A DNA stretch of 64,000 nt. It comes from Asterias rubens (taxonomy: Eukaryota; Echinodermata; Asteroidea; Forcipulatida; Asteriidae). The stretch covers positions 11,204,001 through 11,268,000 of the forward strand of contig NC_047070.1 of NCBI RefSeq assembly GCF_902459465.1. Reading direction: 5' to 3'. The notes under the pieces were generated by a model. It did no database searches and was not told the DNA's origin. It worked only from the letters and a program-made list of their open reading frames with translations. Of the stretch, positions 46,859 to 58,315 are shown piece after piece. Within the stretch, counting starts at the first letter, position 1. Every line of letters begins with the position of its first letter. Made by a program: the position numbers and the translations under genes.

Positions 46859-48152
46859 TCATAACAATTCAACATCTGATTTATTCCATGCAACTTCAGC
46901 CACAAAAACAAGGTATGAAACGTACATCTTCCATGCAGGGACCGACTTACCTCCGTTGTTGTTGACATACGACGAGTAGTTTGTGCAGCCCTGTTGAGAA
47001 TGTAGCACAGTGAGCCTCGGTTTCGACGCGGATGTGCGCAGAAGGCACTTATTCGAAATACGTCTATCGTACTTGCCAAGCTTGTGCTCTGCAGTCCACC
47101 ATGAATCCAGTCTGGTTTCACTTTCCACGTCTGGCAAATTTGTATCAATGTGAAGCTGTCTTACTTCAAGGTCATAGGCCTCTTGTTCATCTGGTGTAAG
47201 TACATTGCTGGCAAATTCTGGCAGTGCCTCCATGTACCTCATGGTAACACTGTGGCCAATAGTCAGAGGATCAAGTGAAGAAAGGTACCTCAGTAACTTG
47301 TTATTGATAGGCAGCTTCTTTAACATACAATCTGCAGTGTCAGAATATGCAGACTTCATTTGTTCCTGGAATTTTCACTGGGTCTTTATTTAACTTCTTC
47401 AGCATGTTCTTTGCCTGATCACCAACAAACATTTCCTGAATCGGAAGCATGCTTTTCACATCTTTGACTGGCAACTCTGTCATCTTCTTGCTGGTGTTTG
47501 CACGGTTGATCACTTCTGGTTTCATGAAACATACCAAGAACTGCTTGATAAGCTTCATCTGCTCATCATTCAGCTTATGTATCAATGGTACATTTTGCTG
47601 AAAGAGTAGCACATAGTTCTTCAACAGTGGAAGAACACTAGCATAGAAATTGAGTACAAGCATTGTGTACTTTCTGCTGATGAAAAGTTTCTGTACGATT
47701 CTAGCTTTGCGCTGCTTCCCCTCTGGTGTCATATTCTTCTTCTGAAGTTTCTGCTTGATGTCCAAGATAGATTTTCTTGACTCCTGGCTTACGTTTTTCC
47801 TACGGTAGATCTCCATACACAGGTGTAGGTACAAATCCCTATCAGCTCTATTGAGAAATGCATGATAGAATATGGTGTAGGCATCCAAAAGACGCAGTGT
47901 GTCAATGGTAACATCCAGAACTGACAACCACCGTGTAGCAACATAGCATTCTGGCGATGTGAACTTAATTCTTAGACATGTGCAGATCTTACTCAAGAAT
48001 TCACGCAGGTCACTTGACCACTTGAAATCGTTAAACATATCACGAACAAGTCCTTCAACATGGTAGTCAAAAGGTTTACACACCCTTTTACAAGCATTAT
48101 GGATGTGATGACAAGAATCACCATCAATGTCCAGCAACAACTCAGCGTACAC
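46859..48152 (-). pseudogene. hAT-family transposase remnant
   Basis: Frame 48152-47340 encodes SCHHIHNACKRVCK and RDMFNDFKWSSDLREFL, with CYVATRWLSVLDVTIDTLRL (the hAT-typical TRWLS block) and a long helical region. After a one-base frameshift near 47350 the frame 47359-46859 continues with DCMLKKLPINNKLLRYLSSL, then TRLDSWWTAEHKLGKYDRR, the hAT C-terminal dimerisation region. The 5' part with a BED finger and the first catalytic Asp is missing; upstream sequence is a simple repeat. Truncated and non-functional. Confidence 0.65.
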
Positions 48153-48179
48153 ACGTTGTGCACACAGACATAGAGCGTT

Positions 48180-48265
48180 TTCGAATCGAAGGCTCAGGCT
48201 TGAGGCTTCAGGCTTGGGATTTTCAGGCTCCGGCTCAGTGAGGCTCAGGCTTCACAATAAACAAT
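48180..48265. repeat. AGGCTCAGGCTT short repeat
   Basis: Variants of GGCTCAGGCTTGAGGCTT in direct and partly inverted order at the 5' edge of the hAT remnant. Confidence 0.6.
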
Positions 48266-48269
48266 ATGG

Positions 48270-49390
48270 CGACGAAATTGTTTTGAACACTTCGGCTTCA
48301 CGGGATTAGGCTTCATGTGGCCCTCGTGGTGGATCATGGGGGAAATAATAATGCACGAGAACAAACGTGCGTCGTCTGCTTTTTGTGTGTGAGGCATTTA
48401 TTTAATGATTGTAAAACAAAACAAAAAATAACACCACCACAAAACACATAATCATACCATTTGTATTGTAACAAACGCATATTTGCTTTCTTATGGTTTA
48501 ATATTGTAAAAATACCTCAATAACTTAGAGCAGCCCACTTTTTAGCTTCACTTGATTGTAAAATGACTTATTTTAGTGAAAGCCAACAAAAGATGGTTGT
48601 TTTCATCAACAACGAAACGGACCAAAAATGTTCTGAAAACATAGCTTTATTTTGTTGTAATATATGTCAACAACATGCCTTGCATTGAAACTGGAAAGCA
48701 GGGAAATTTCGAAAGGTATGTTCTGTTATTTGAAAACTATAGTATTCTTTTAGAATAAAAATAACATTACTCTGACTATCAAGTAAAAACTGCATACAAG
48801 CTATACTGCACTACAATGAAAACTTTATTTTTAAACAAAAGAAGTATCAATTTACAGCAATTGATTGTTTAAATAACTTTTTTTAAGATTACAAAGACGG
48901 TGCTAATAAATAATTGTTTGTGTTCTCCCATTAGGCTGGGAAAATGTTAGGTTACTTAACAACTTTTAAGTTCATTGCAATTATGATGATCTCCACTTTA
49001 AAGTCAAGAAACATGATTATTTCGTCAACTGTTAGGTTAGTATTTCGGAATTGTCAATTTTTTTCTAATTGTATTTTTCAGCTGTAGAATAGTTGCTAGC
49101 AAAAAATTGCAAATAAGGACAGGTCAGTTTGCTTTATGTTACTTTACAGAGTTAGAATTGAGCTTTACAAATGTATATCTTTATCGACACTGGTGAAGTT
49201 TCTTCTGCTTAATCACCAGTGATATTTCCTCTACTGATGACTAAGCCTGAGCGACTAGTGTGACAGACAAGTGTCGAAGTGGAGACTATTGATTGCCTTG
49301 TCGAGTTACAAATACCATTTTTCAACTACTCACATTACTCGACGTGCTACCATGACTACTAAAAAACAGTCATGACTAGGAAACTTTCTA
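48270..49390. other. AT-rich non-coding stretch
   Basis: Nothing recognisable except short GACTAGTGTGACA phrases near 49255 that echo the CGACTAGTCG satellite. Confidence 0.4.
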
Positions 49391-49396
49391 GGACGA

Positions 49397-49501
49397 TAGG
49401 TGGCAGCAGACTTACCGGGTAAAGCCATGTTCGCAGAATTATGTGCAAGCTCATAACTACGTAAACAATGGAAGTTTACCCGGTAAGTCTGCTGCCACCT
49501 A
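49397..49501. repeat. Perfect 27-bp inverted repeat
   Basis: TAGGTGGCAGCAGACTTACC... at 49397-49423 pairs exactly with 49475-49501. The right arm also lies at the start of the 1603-bp duplicated unit, so it recurs at about 51078. Confidence 0.85.
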
Positions 49502-50649
49502 GCGTTGGAAAGTCTCCCATTGTGTCGCTCTTGCCTATTCCCTACAACTTCAATCCTTTTAGCACAAATTTTACTTGATTGGGCCTGCGGCAAACAACTT
49601 GCCGCAATGTATCTTAGGAGTTTAAAATAGTCACAACTAGTGTCAAAGTCGTGACTACAATGTTTTTGACACTAGACGAGTAGTAAACTTCACTTGTTGC
49701 CCAGGCCTACTGGTGACATCTTATATTGTTCTGAAATGAACTAGCAGGTCTTTCGCTTTGATGCGGAACTGGCTAGCACATGTTACGCTTCTCACATTGA
49801 TGCTTTTCTGCAGATCCTTGTAACTGAAATGAGAAGAAGATACAATCTTATGAGTATGATCAAATAGTCAATGCTTGAGTAGGATCAAATAATCAATGCT
49901 TGAGTATAATCAAATAATCAATGCTTGAGTACATGTATGATCAAATAATCAATGCAGCCCTCAACATTATAAATTGCAAAATTATAGCATTATCATACCA
50001 TTTGGGTGATCATTGTACAATGTATATAAACAAAATTGATTTTTAGCTCTTGGGATTTAATGTTGGTTTAGAGAGTTTTCTTTCTATTACCCCCCCCCCC
50101 TTAGATATAAAAAACAAAGGTTAACATTCAAGAGGGGATTGACTTGGAAGTCTCTCGAACTCCAGATCACCACTGATTATCGGAAACATCTCAAAAGGAT
50201 GTCGGGTTAGCCTTGCTAAGCCTTGCTAAGGCAGTCAAATTGTCACTCCGAAAAAACGCAACTACCGTATACATTGTACACTGAGCGTAAAATTAACCAC
50301 ATCCGGCACATCACACGACGCCCCCGTACACAGCCTCCGCATGCGGTTAGTGGTACGAGTGCGGATTACTTCAGCAATGTGACAGTGTATACGGGTGGGT
50401 CGTGCGGTGTGATTACACACTACGCACAGTGTATACGGGTGGGTTTAGACCGTCGTCTTTTTCTGAGTGAATAATACCACAGCCTTGATATTTATAGTAT
50501 TCATTTTCGTTTTAACCCATAAACACCGATGTGGTGTTTGCACTATATACTCAATACTTACCGGAGTAAAAACCAAACTGAATACTCGTAACCTGGTGCA
50601 ATTTTAATATCATTTGCAGTTCCGGCTGCTAAAATTTAGGATTCAAACT

Positions 50650-50836
50650 GCCTCAGCTACTGGGCAAACTCGGTGGTCTAGTTTAGCATGAAACTGCTCT
50701 AGAATTGCAAAGGTTGTGGGTTCGAATCCCACCTGAGTAATTTGCCTGTGATTTTTGTTTTCACAAAACTCAGGTAAGTACTGAGTATACAGTGCTTATA
50801 TAACACACATTGGTGTATATGGGTAAAAACCAATTT
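50650..50836 (+). repeat. tRNA-derived SINE, copy in duplication unit 1
   Basis: tRNA-like head CTCGGTGGTCTAGTTTAGCA (A-box region) with a consensus B box GGTTCGAATCC at 50719-50729 and ACCTGAGTAA closing the stem. The tail has GTAAGTACTGAGTATACAGT and GGTGTATATGGGTAAAAACC. Not a functional tRNA gene: the anticodon arm is not tRNA-like and the element is repeated with its tail. Confidence 0.75.
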
Positions 50837-52254
50837 TGTGATTCATACCGTACCTGACAGATATGGGCAGTATTCAAGTATCCTTTTGCCCCTATTAGAC
50901 TTGAACCTCGGCCGGGTGGTTTTCCTCACACCAAAGTCACTCTTCCAACTCTACATTGTACAATGAAAGTTAATACAAGTAAGAATGTTGATGAATGCCA
51001 GTCCTCTTCCACAAAAAAGTTGGAATCAAATTTGAAGAGGGAAGGGTTTAACCCATTGGGTGATTTGACAATGGAAGTTTACCCGGTAAGTCTGCTGCCA
51101 CCTAGCGTTGGAAAGTCTCCCATTGTGTCGCTCTTGCCTATTCCCTACAACTTCAATCCTTTTAGCACAAATTTTACTTGATTGGGCCTGCGGCAAACAA
51201 CTTGCCGCAATGTATCTTAGGAGTTTAAAATAGTCACAACTAGTGTCAAAGTCGTGACTACAATGTTTTTGACACTAGACGAGTAGTAAACTTCACTTGT
51301 TGCCCAGGCCTACTGGTGACATCTTATATTGTTCTGAAATGAACTAGCAGGTCTTTCGCTTTGATGCGGAACTGGCTAGCACATGTTACGCTTCTCACAT
51401 TGATGCTTTTCTGCAGATCCTTGTAACTGAAATGAGAAGAAGATACAATCTTATGAGTATGATCAAATAGTCAATGCTTGAGTAGGATCAAATAATCAAT
51501 GCTTGAGTATAATCAAATAATCAATGCTTGAGTACATGTATGATCAAATAATCAATGCAGCCCTCAACATTATAAATTGCAAAATTATAGCATTATCATA
51601 CCATTTGGGTGATCATTGTACAATGTATATAAACAAAATTGATTTTTAGCTCTTGGGATTTAATGTTGGTTTAGAGAGTTTTCTTTCTATTACCCCCCCC
51701 CCCCCTTAGATATAAAAAACAAAGGTTAACATTCAAGAGGGGATTGACTTGGAAGTCTCTCGAACTCCAGATCACCACTGATTATCGGAAACATCTCAAA
51801 AGGATGTCGGGTTAGCCTTGCTAAGCCTTGCTAAGGCAGTCAAATTGTCACTCCGAAAAAACGCAACTACCGTATACATTGTACACTGAGCGTAAAATTA
51901 ACCACATCCGGCACATCACACGACGCCCCCGTACACAGCCTCCGCATGCGGTTAGTGGTACGAGTGCGGATTACTTCAGCAATGTGACAGTGTATACGGG
52001 TGGGTCGTTTGGTGTGATTTCACACTACGCACAGTGTATACGGGTGGGTTTAGACCGTCGTCTTTTTCTGAGTGAATAATACCACAGCCTTGATATTTAT
52101 AGTATTCATTTTGGTTTTAACCCATAAACACCGATGTGGTGTTTGCACTATATACTCCATACTTACCGGAGTAAAAACCAAACTGAATACTCGTAACCTG
52201 GTGCAATTTTAATATCATTTGCAGTTCCGGCTGCTAAAATTTAGGATTCAAACT

Positions 52255-52440
52255 GCCTCAGCCACTGGGCAAACTCGGTGGTCTAGTTTAGCATGAAACT
52301 GCTCTAGAATTGCAAAGGTTGTGGGTTCGAATCCCACCTGAGTAATTTGCCTGTGATTTTTGTTTCCACAAAACTAAGGTAAGTACTGAGTATACAGTGC
52401 TTATATAACACACATTGGTGTATATGGGTAAAAACCAATT
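52255..52440 (+). repeat. tRNA-derived SINE, copy in duplication unit 2
   Basis: Duplicate of the preceding SINE, B box at 52324-52334. Confidence 0.75.
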
Positions 52441-53044
52441 TTGTGATTCATACCGTACCTGACAGATATGGGCAGTGTTCAAGTATCCTTTTGCCCCTAT
52501 TAGACTTGAACCTCGGGCGGGTGGTTTTCCTCACACCAAAGTCACTCTTCCAACATTGTACAATGAAAGTTAATACAAGTAAGAATGTTGATGAATGCCA
52601 GTCCTCTTCTACAAAAAAGTTGGAATCAAATTTGAAGAGGGAAGGGTTTAACCCATTGGGTGATTTGACACAGAATGACCCCGCAGGAATTTGCCTGGAT
52701 TTATTGAAACAGGTGGAAATCTTGGTTTGGCTCTCACTGTTCATGTAAAAATCTTCCAGAACTTCAAAAAATGTAAGCCCTGAAGATAAGTTTATGAACA
52801 ATCCCGTAAAATAAATCTTCGTCAATTGTTTGTCGTTATCATTTGACTAAGTGTTAATTAAAAGAAAGTTGATTTGTGTCCTAAAATGTATCTAAATGTA
52901 TGCAGGCATGATATTCTTCCCATTACTCTAATTTCAGAATTGCTCTGCCCTACTTTCTTGAAAGGATTTAGGTACTTTTTGTAACACAAAACACAATGTC
53001 CACAGATTTACATTACTAACACCGTTTAAAGATACATGTAATGA

Positions 53045-53215
53045 TAATAGATGCTGAGGTGCTGTACAGTATTTTTTTAAGAAATGAGTAAAACAATGTC
53101 TTGAAAATACGTTTCTACATGCCAAAATAATTTTCGTCTCATGATCAGTGAGACAAAAATTATTTTCATGACATTGTTTTACTAATTTCTCAAAAACTAC
53201 AGCACCTCAGCAAGT
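53045..53215. repeat. Long imperfect inverted repeat
   Basis: GATGCTGAGGTGCTGTACAG...GTAAAACAATGTC at 53050-53102 pairs with GACATTGTTTTACTAATTTC...CTACAGCACCTCAGC at 53170-53212. The central loop contains a second palindrome around CTCATGATCAGTGAG. Confidence 0.7.
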
Positions 53216-53555
53216 AGTATTTTCAGGGAAGCTTTTTACTACCATTATCTTTTACATGTGTAGGTTTAGCATACATCTGTGAACATTGTGTTTGTTGTCC
53301 AACAAAAAGTACATAGACCCTTTAAAGGGCCAAAAATCATGCCCGTTTATGTAGGTGATCGAATGGTATGCTTATGTGGCTAGATGTAGCCAACCGAGTG
53401 TGCCATATTTATTTGTTGGACACCAAATCCCACTTACTGAAGGCACCTGTACCTGTCATTGAGAATATAGTGAGAATTCTAATTTGGCCCCTACCAACTG
53501 ACAAAAAGGTTTAATTTATTAGTTACTTGCAAACGGAAAAGCACCCTCTAGTTCC

Positions 53556-53946
53556 TTTAAAGACACTAGACACTATTGGTAATTGTCAATGACCATTCTT
53601 CTCACTTGGTGTATTTTAACATATGCATTAACAACAAACCTCAGTGAAAATTTGAGCTCAATCAGTCGTTGAAGTTGCGGGAAATTAATGAAAGAAAAAA
53701 CACCCTTGTCACACAAAGTTGTGTGCTTTCAGATGCTTGATTTCGAGACCTCAAATTCTAAATCTGAGGTCTCTATAAAAAATCAAATTCCTGGAAAATT
53801 ACTTCTTTCTCTAAAACTACGTCATTTCAGAGGGAGCCGTTTCTCACAATGTTTTATACTATCAACCTTTCCCCATTACTCTTTACCAAGAAAGGTTTTA
53901 AGCTCATAATTATTTTGAGTAATTACCAATAGTGTCCACTGCCTTT
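53556..53946. repeat. Complete MITE
   Basis: ~390 bp with inverted ends AAAGACACTAGACACTATTG / CAATAGTGTCCACTGCCTTT. Internal hairpin CGAGACCTCAAATTCTAAAT / TTTAGAATTTGAGGTCTCG type around 53750. A non-autonomous DNA element; the source transposase is not evident here. Confidence 0.85.
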
Positions 53947-55183
53947 GTTTCTGTCATTAAATTATGTTAGCTTGGCTTTGCTTAGAGCTTGGAAGAATGA
54001 AGAAAAGGAGTTTGAACCGCCTGCCAGGGTATTCACAAAACAGTCTTTGATCACAGGGTCATTGTTCCCCATCTTCCCACCATGCAAAGCGGCTTGTGTC
54101 TGGCTTATGCCCTTTGTGAAATGTTGCACTTTACCCACAGCTGTTCCACGATCGCAGCAAGAAAAGTCTGTGTCTTTGATATTAAGCTCATTTTGAACTC
54201 CTTCTCTTCCTTCCTCCATGTATAGAGGTAACCAATCCAGCAAGCAGTTAAAAATATATCATGACTGAAAGAATGTTCATCAATGCAAAAGGGGCACATC
54301 CCCGGTAATCTATTTTGGCTACATGTAGATGTAGCCATTTGAGTTTACCAGAAGTAAGATACCAAATTCCACTAACGACCATTTATACCTGCCCCAATAA
54401 TGCTGTGTTGTAGTGGTACATTAGTTCTAATTCAGCTAGATGTAGCTGATTAAGACTGCCATGCTAATTTCAGCAGCTCTAGGCATAAGGATGTGTAGTT
54501 CATTGCAATGTAGCGGTTTACTAGTTTGGTCAGGTGTGGCTGAATGAGAATGCTAAACATACATGAAAAGAAATTGCTTGCTCGATTATTTTGATGTTAG
54601 ACTAGTGAAGTATCAATAAATGACAAGCTAGTTTGGCTAGATGTAGTTGAATGAGTGTGTCATCAAAGATACATGTAAGGACACTAATTCTTGTTAATTT
54701 GCAGAACCATTTAAGACTATAAGCAGGTACAGGTGCAAAAACACAATTGTCACTTAAAACAAAACATATTTCGGACCAAATGAAATTTTGTTAAAACTTT
54801 TGTTTTACTAATTTCTCAAAACTATAGCACCTCAGCAAGTAGTATTCTCAGGGAAGCTTTCTACTATCATTATCTTTTAACTGTGTAAGTTTAGCATAAA
54901 TCTGTGAACATTGTGTTTGTTGTTCAACAAAAAGTACATAGACCCTTGAAAGGGCCAAATATCGTGCCCGTTTATGTAGGTGAGTGGTATGCTAATTTGG
55001 CTAGCTAGTAGTAGTCAACTGAGTGTGCCATAACTATTTGTTGGACACCAAATCCCACTTACTGAAGGCACCTGTACCTGTCATTGAGAATATAGTGGGA
55101 ATTCTAATTTGGCTCCCACCAAACTGACAAAAAGGTTTAATTTATTAGCTATACTTGTAAACAGATAAGCACCCTCTAATTTC

Positions 55184-55575
55184 TTTAAAGACACTGGACA
55201 CTATTGGTAATTGTCAAAGACCATTCTTCACACTTGGTTTATTTTAACATGCATAACATAACAAACCTCAGTGAAAACTTTAGCTCAATCAGTCGTTGAA
55301 GTTGCGGGAAACCAATGAAAGAAAAAAACACCCTTGTCACACAAAGTTGTGTGCATTCAGATGCTTGATTTCGAGACCTCAAATTCTAAATCTGAGGTTT
55401 CTACAAGAAATCAAATTCCTTGAAAATAACTTCTTTCTCTAAAACTACGTCATTTCAGAGGGAGCTGTTTCTCACAATGTTTTATACTATCAACCTTTCC
55501 CCATTATTCTTTACCAAGAAAGGTTTTATGGTCATAATTATTTTGAGTAATTACCAATAGTGTCCACTTCCTTTA
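55184..55575. repeat. Complete MITE (duplicated copy)
   Basis: Same element as 53556-53946, in the second unit of the duplication. A few substitutions, same orientation. Confidence 0.85.
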
Positions 55576-55942
55576 AATGTTTCTGTCATTAAATTATGTT
55601 AGCTTGGCTTTGTTTAGCTTGGAAAAAAAGGAGTTTGAACCGCCTGCCAGGGTATTCACAAAACAGTCTTTGATCACAGGGTCATTGTTCCCCATCTTCC
55701 CACCATGCAAAGCGGCTTGTGTCTGGCTTATGCCCTTTGTGAAATGTTGCACTTTACCCACAGCTGTTCCACGATCGCAGCAAGAAAAGTCTGCGTCTTT
55801 GATATTAAGCTCATTTTGAACTCCTTCTCTTCCTTCCTCCATGTAGAGAGGTAACCAATCCAGCAAGCAGTTAAACATTTATCATGACTGAAAGAATGTT
55901 CATCAGTGCAAAAGGGGCACATCCCCGGTAATCTATTTTGGC

Positions 55943-56290
55943 TAGTAAATTATTTGCACCGCTGTGTTCGTCCTGGGCTCCGGTCTCTACATGGATTGAG
56001 GACTGGGTAGAAAAGGTTCTAAACGTAGAAACCAGAACCGGGAGCGAAAAGGGGTAGGGTGGGTGGGGTAAAAAGAATTCCCCAAAACCCAAAACCCAAA
56101 TACAAAAAGGGGTCCGCCGGACAGTCCCACCGCTATTGACGCCCTCACCTTAGCCCAGCCAGAATCGCGACTGACAAAGAGTCAGTCGCCCTCAACGCCC
56201 ACAGCGGTGCAAATAGTAAATTATTTGCACCGCTGTGTTCGTCCTGGGCTCCGGTCTCTACATGGATTGAGGACTGGGTAGAAAAGGTTC
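55943..56290. repeat. Split direct repeats at the Ngaro 3' end
   Basis: TAGTAAATTATTTGCACCGC... (77 bp) occurs at 55943-56019 and 56214-56290, 271 bp apart. The spacer ends CACAGCGGTGCAAA (56200-56213), which is inverted relative to TTTGCACCGCTGTG of the repeat. This resembles a B1-A2-B2 arrangement of Ngaro elements. The matching A1 was not found. Confidence 0.65.
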
Positions 56291-56558
56291 CTCACCCGCA
56301 CCCAGGATCCGCACGCCACTGTCCCCCACTTTCCCCCCATCTCTCATCCAACTCTCACACCGTCGCTGCTTGCCCTGCTGGAGATTTAAAAGCCTTCTCA
56401 GCCTTGAAGCCGGAGTTTAGGGCTGATAGAACTCCCCAGCCTGGTCTGCTGGCGATGGCCGCTCCTTTCCTTCATCCTCAATGGCCTTCCTTATTAAAAG
56501 AACCGTGGTGCGGCGTCTGGTTACTCTATCCATCTATCCAAGTGTGGTGTCTGTACGC

Positions 56559-57407
56559 TCACTGTGTCACCCATCCGCAGTGATCCGTCACTTCCTGGTC
56601 CGTGGCTCCCTGCAACCGCAGAGTGGCTGCTACTCCCACCCTTCCACCGTAGGGTCTTAAGACGCGGTCACCCGGATCTGACGAAGCTGAGAAGTATAGT
56701 TTGAGGCGATTCGTGGGGCCGTTTCCAGTGAACGGCTTGTTAGTCAACGACCTGTGATCCGGTGTAGATGTCCGTATCCCGTGCAAACCTGACCACGCCT
56801 TCCAAAGCCCCTGCCGGGTCCATTTCACTATCTAATTGGGGATTACAACGAGAGATGAGCCACCTTGCCGCACAGTTTGGCCAATAGTGTGGCTGAGAAG
56901 AAGATCTCTGCCATAAATCTTAGTGATTTCACTGGTCTTCGTTCACCCTAGGTCTTCCGACCTACCTCCTGCCAACCATAGACACAAGAAGAAAGCCAAG
57001 TCCTTGTACAAAATGAACTGCCCCACGAAGTGTACATGGTCGGTCTCCTGAAGCTTTGTTATTCACTTCCTGATTTCGTTTGCGAGCCACCTGATCCTGT
57101 CCGAGAAAATGGGGACTGCTTGTCTGGGCGTCACCCGGGCTTGCTCAAGCCTCGTTGCCTTTAAATATTTCCGCACTCGAAAGGAAATACAAGGGTTGCC
57201 CCATTGTGAATTCTGCCGCCAAGGAAGTGTCTTTCCACCTGTGTTGAAATAGGCCCTGAGCTGACCAATGTATGAATCGACTGTTCCGGCTGAAAGATGT
57301 CGCTCACACCCACAGCCAAAAGGTCCACTTTTTCCAAAATTTTCGCAACCCAAGGCATGAACCTGTGTTCGACCCTTTGAGTCTCGATCCGCTAAAAACT
57401 TAGCCAC
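56559..57407 (-). pseudogene. Tyrosine recombinase remnant
   Basis: The upstream frame (57407-57063) has FLADRDSKGRTQVHALGCEN and LSAGTVDSYIGQLRAYF, the usual N-terminal part. The downstream frame (56828-56559) has LRPYGGRVGVAATLRLQGAT and DHCGW, matching the Arg and second His boxes of YR enzymes. The first His of the family's LRPHSGR motif is Tyr here. Frame changes between the two parts and a stop before the nucleophilic Tyr region show decay. Confidence 0.65.
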
Positions 57408-57875
57408 ACCCTCTAGGGTCGCTGAATCGAGCCCTCGCCGTCAGTGAAATAGCCTGAGCTATGATTGCTCCAAAGAAAGGTCGACAAACTGCTTATCAAA
57501 CTCCTTTTCTGCGTATTGAATGTCAAACTTGTCAAAACGATCGTCCAACTCTTTAAGACTCTCCTTGACACGTCGAGCTTGAGAGACAAGGAAAGGAAAG
57601 AAAACAGTACGGTTACCAAAACCTGTTTGGGGTAAAAGGAACCTGAGCTAAATATCTAAATCCACGTGCACTCCGGTCGCAAGACCAAAACTGACCTGAG
57701 TCATCTTTGCAGTCGTCTCTGTGATTTCATTCTCCCACAAACCGTTAAATGAACCTGACCTACTAGGTCTGACTGAGTTATACAATCATTGGAGAGAAAA
57801 TACAAACTTTATCTCCTGACACTTGGTTTACAAACGTTTACCCGCTGAGGCAAGAACTCTCAGCAACTCCTCTAC

Positions 57876-58130
57876 TCATGCACCGCCAGCCTTGCTGATG
57901 TCGTTTACACCTCCGTCTAGAACCGCCAACTCCGGCTTCTTTGCTCGACAGGGCTCTGCCAAAACGCTGCACAAGACTCCCAATCTTGCTCCGCCATTTA
58001 CCCTCAACCTGGCAACCAGCGACGCTGGCCAACCAAATCCCCTCATACCCTTGAACATCAAATCAGATACTAGAAGCACTGGGTGTTGAGCGGCAAACGA
58101 ACCTCCCTCGAAATCCGACCATCCGCAGGA
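57876..58130 (-). pseudogene. SGNH hydrolase-like segment of the Ngaro element
   Basis: HPVLLVSDLMFKGMRGFG carries the SGNH block-I pattern (D-S replaced by D-L). LAVLDGGVNDISKAGG carries the G-x-N-D block. An SGNH/GDSL-like ORF is a known accessory of Ngaro-type elements. The substituted block-I Ser argues against activity. Confidence 0.55.
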
Positions 58131-58315
58131 AAACGACACTCGCATGCCCAAAGCTCGAATCGAAGGCCCTCTGAGTTTTTCCATATCCTCGCCTTGACGG
58201 AAATACCAGGACGCCCGTCTGACCGAGTTCCGCTCTAGGCGCAAAGACCGTGTCGCACAATACACTAAACGCGGCCAACAGGACCTTGGATGGTGGTGCT
58301 TCGGCACTACTATTG

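Larger units (their letters stand above)
49466..52669. repeat. 1603-bp tandem duplication
   Basis: Two near-identical head-to-tail copies, 49466-51068 and 51069-52669. Copies differ by a few substitutions, a C-run length change (about 50091 versus 51692) and a small gap near 52555. Each contains AATCAATGCTTGAGTA mini-repeats, a C-run and one tRNA-derived SINE. No gene. Confidence 0.9.
53163..55942. repeat. Tandem duplication, offset about 1.63 kb
   Basis: 53163-54340 and 54790-55942 share the same order: CAGCACCTCAGCAAGTAGTA (or diverged form), GTACATAGACCCTT, a complete MITE, then TTATGTTAGCTTGGCTTTG and CACAAAACAGTCTTTGATCA, ending ATCTATTTTGGCTA. The second copy is cut at 55942 by the Ngaro-type element. 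Short ORFs at 53962-54243 and 55594-55878 belong to this repeat; no domain recognised. Confidence 0.85.

Noticed and set aside
50660..50740. Possible tRNA gene (perfect B box)
   Set aside because: The head cannot form a normal anticodon arm, and the same unit with its tail recurs as a SINE.
53962..54243. Minus-strand 93-codon ORF conserved in the second duplication copy
   Set aside because: Conservation is explained by recent duplication; no domain, splice support or codon signal.
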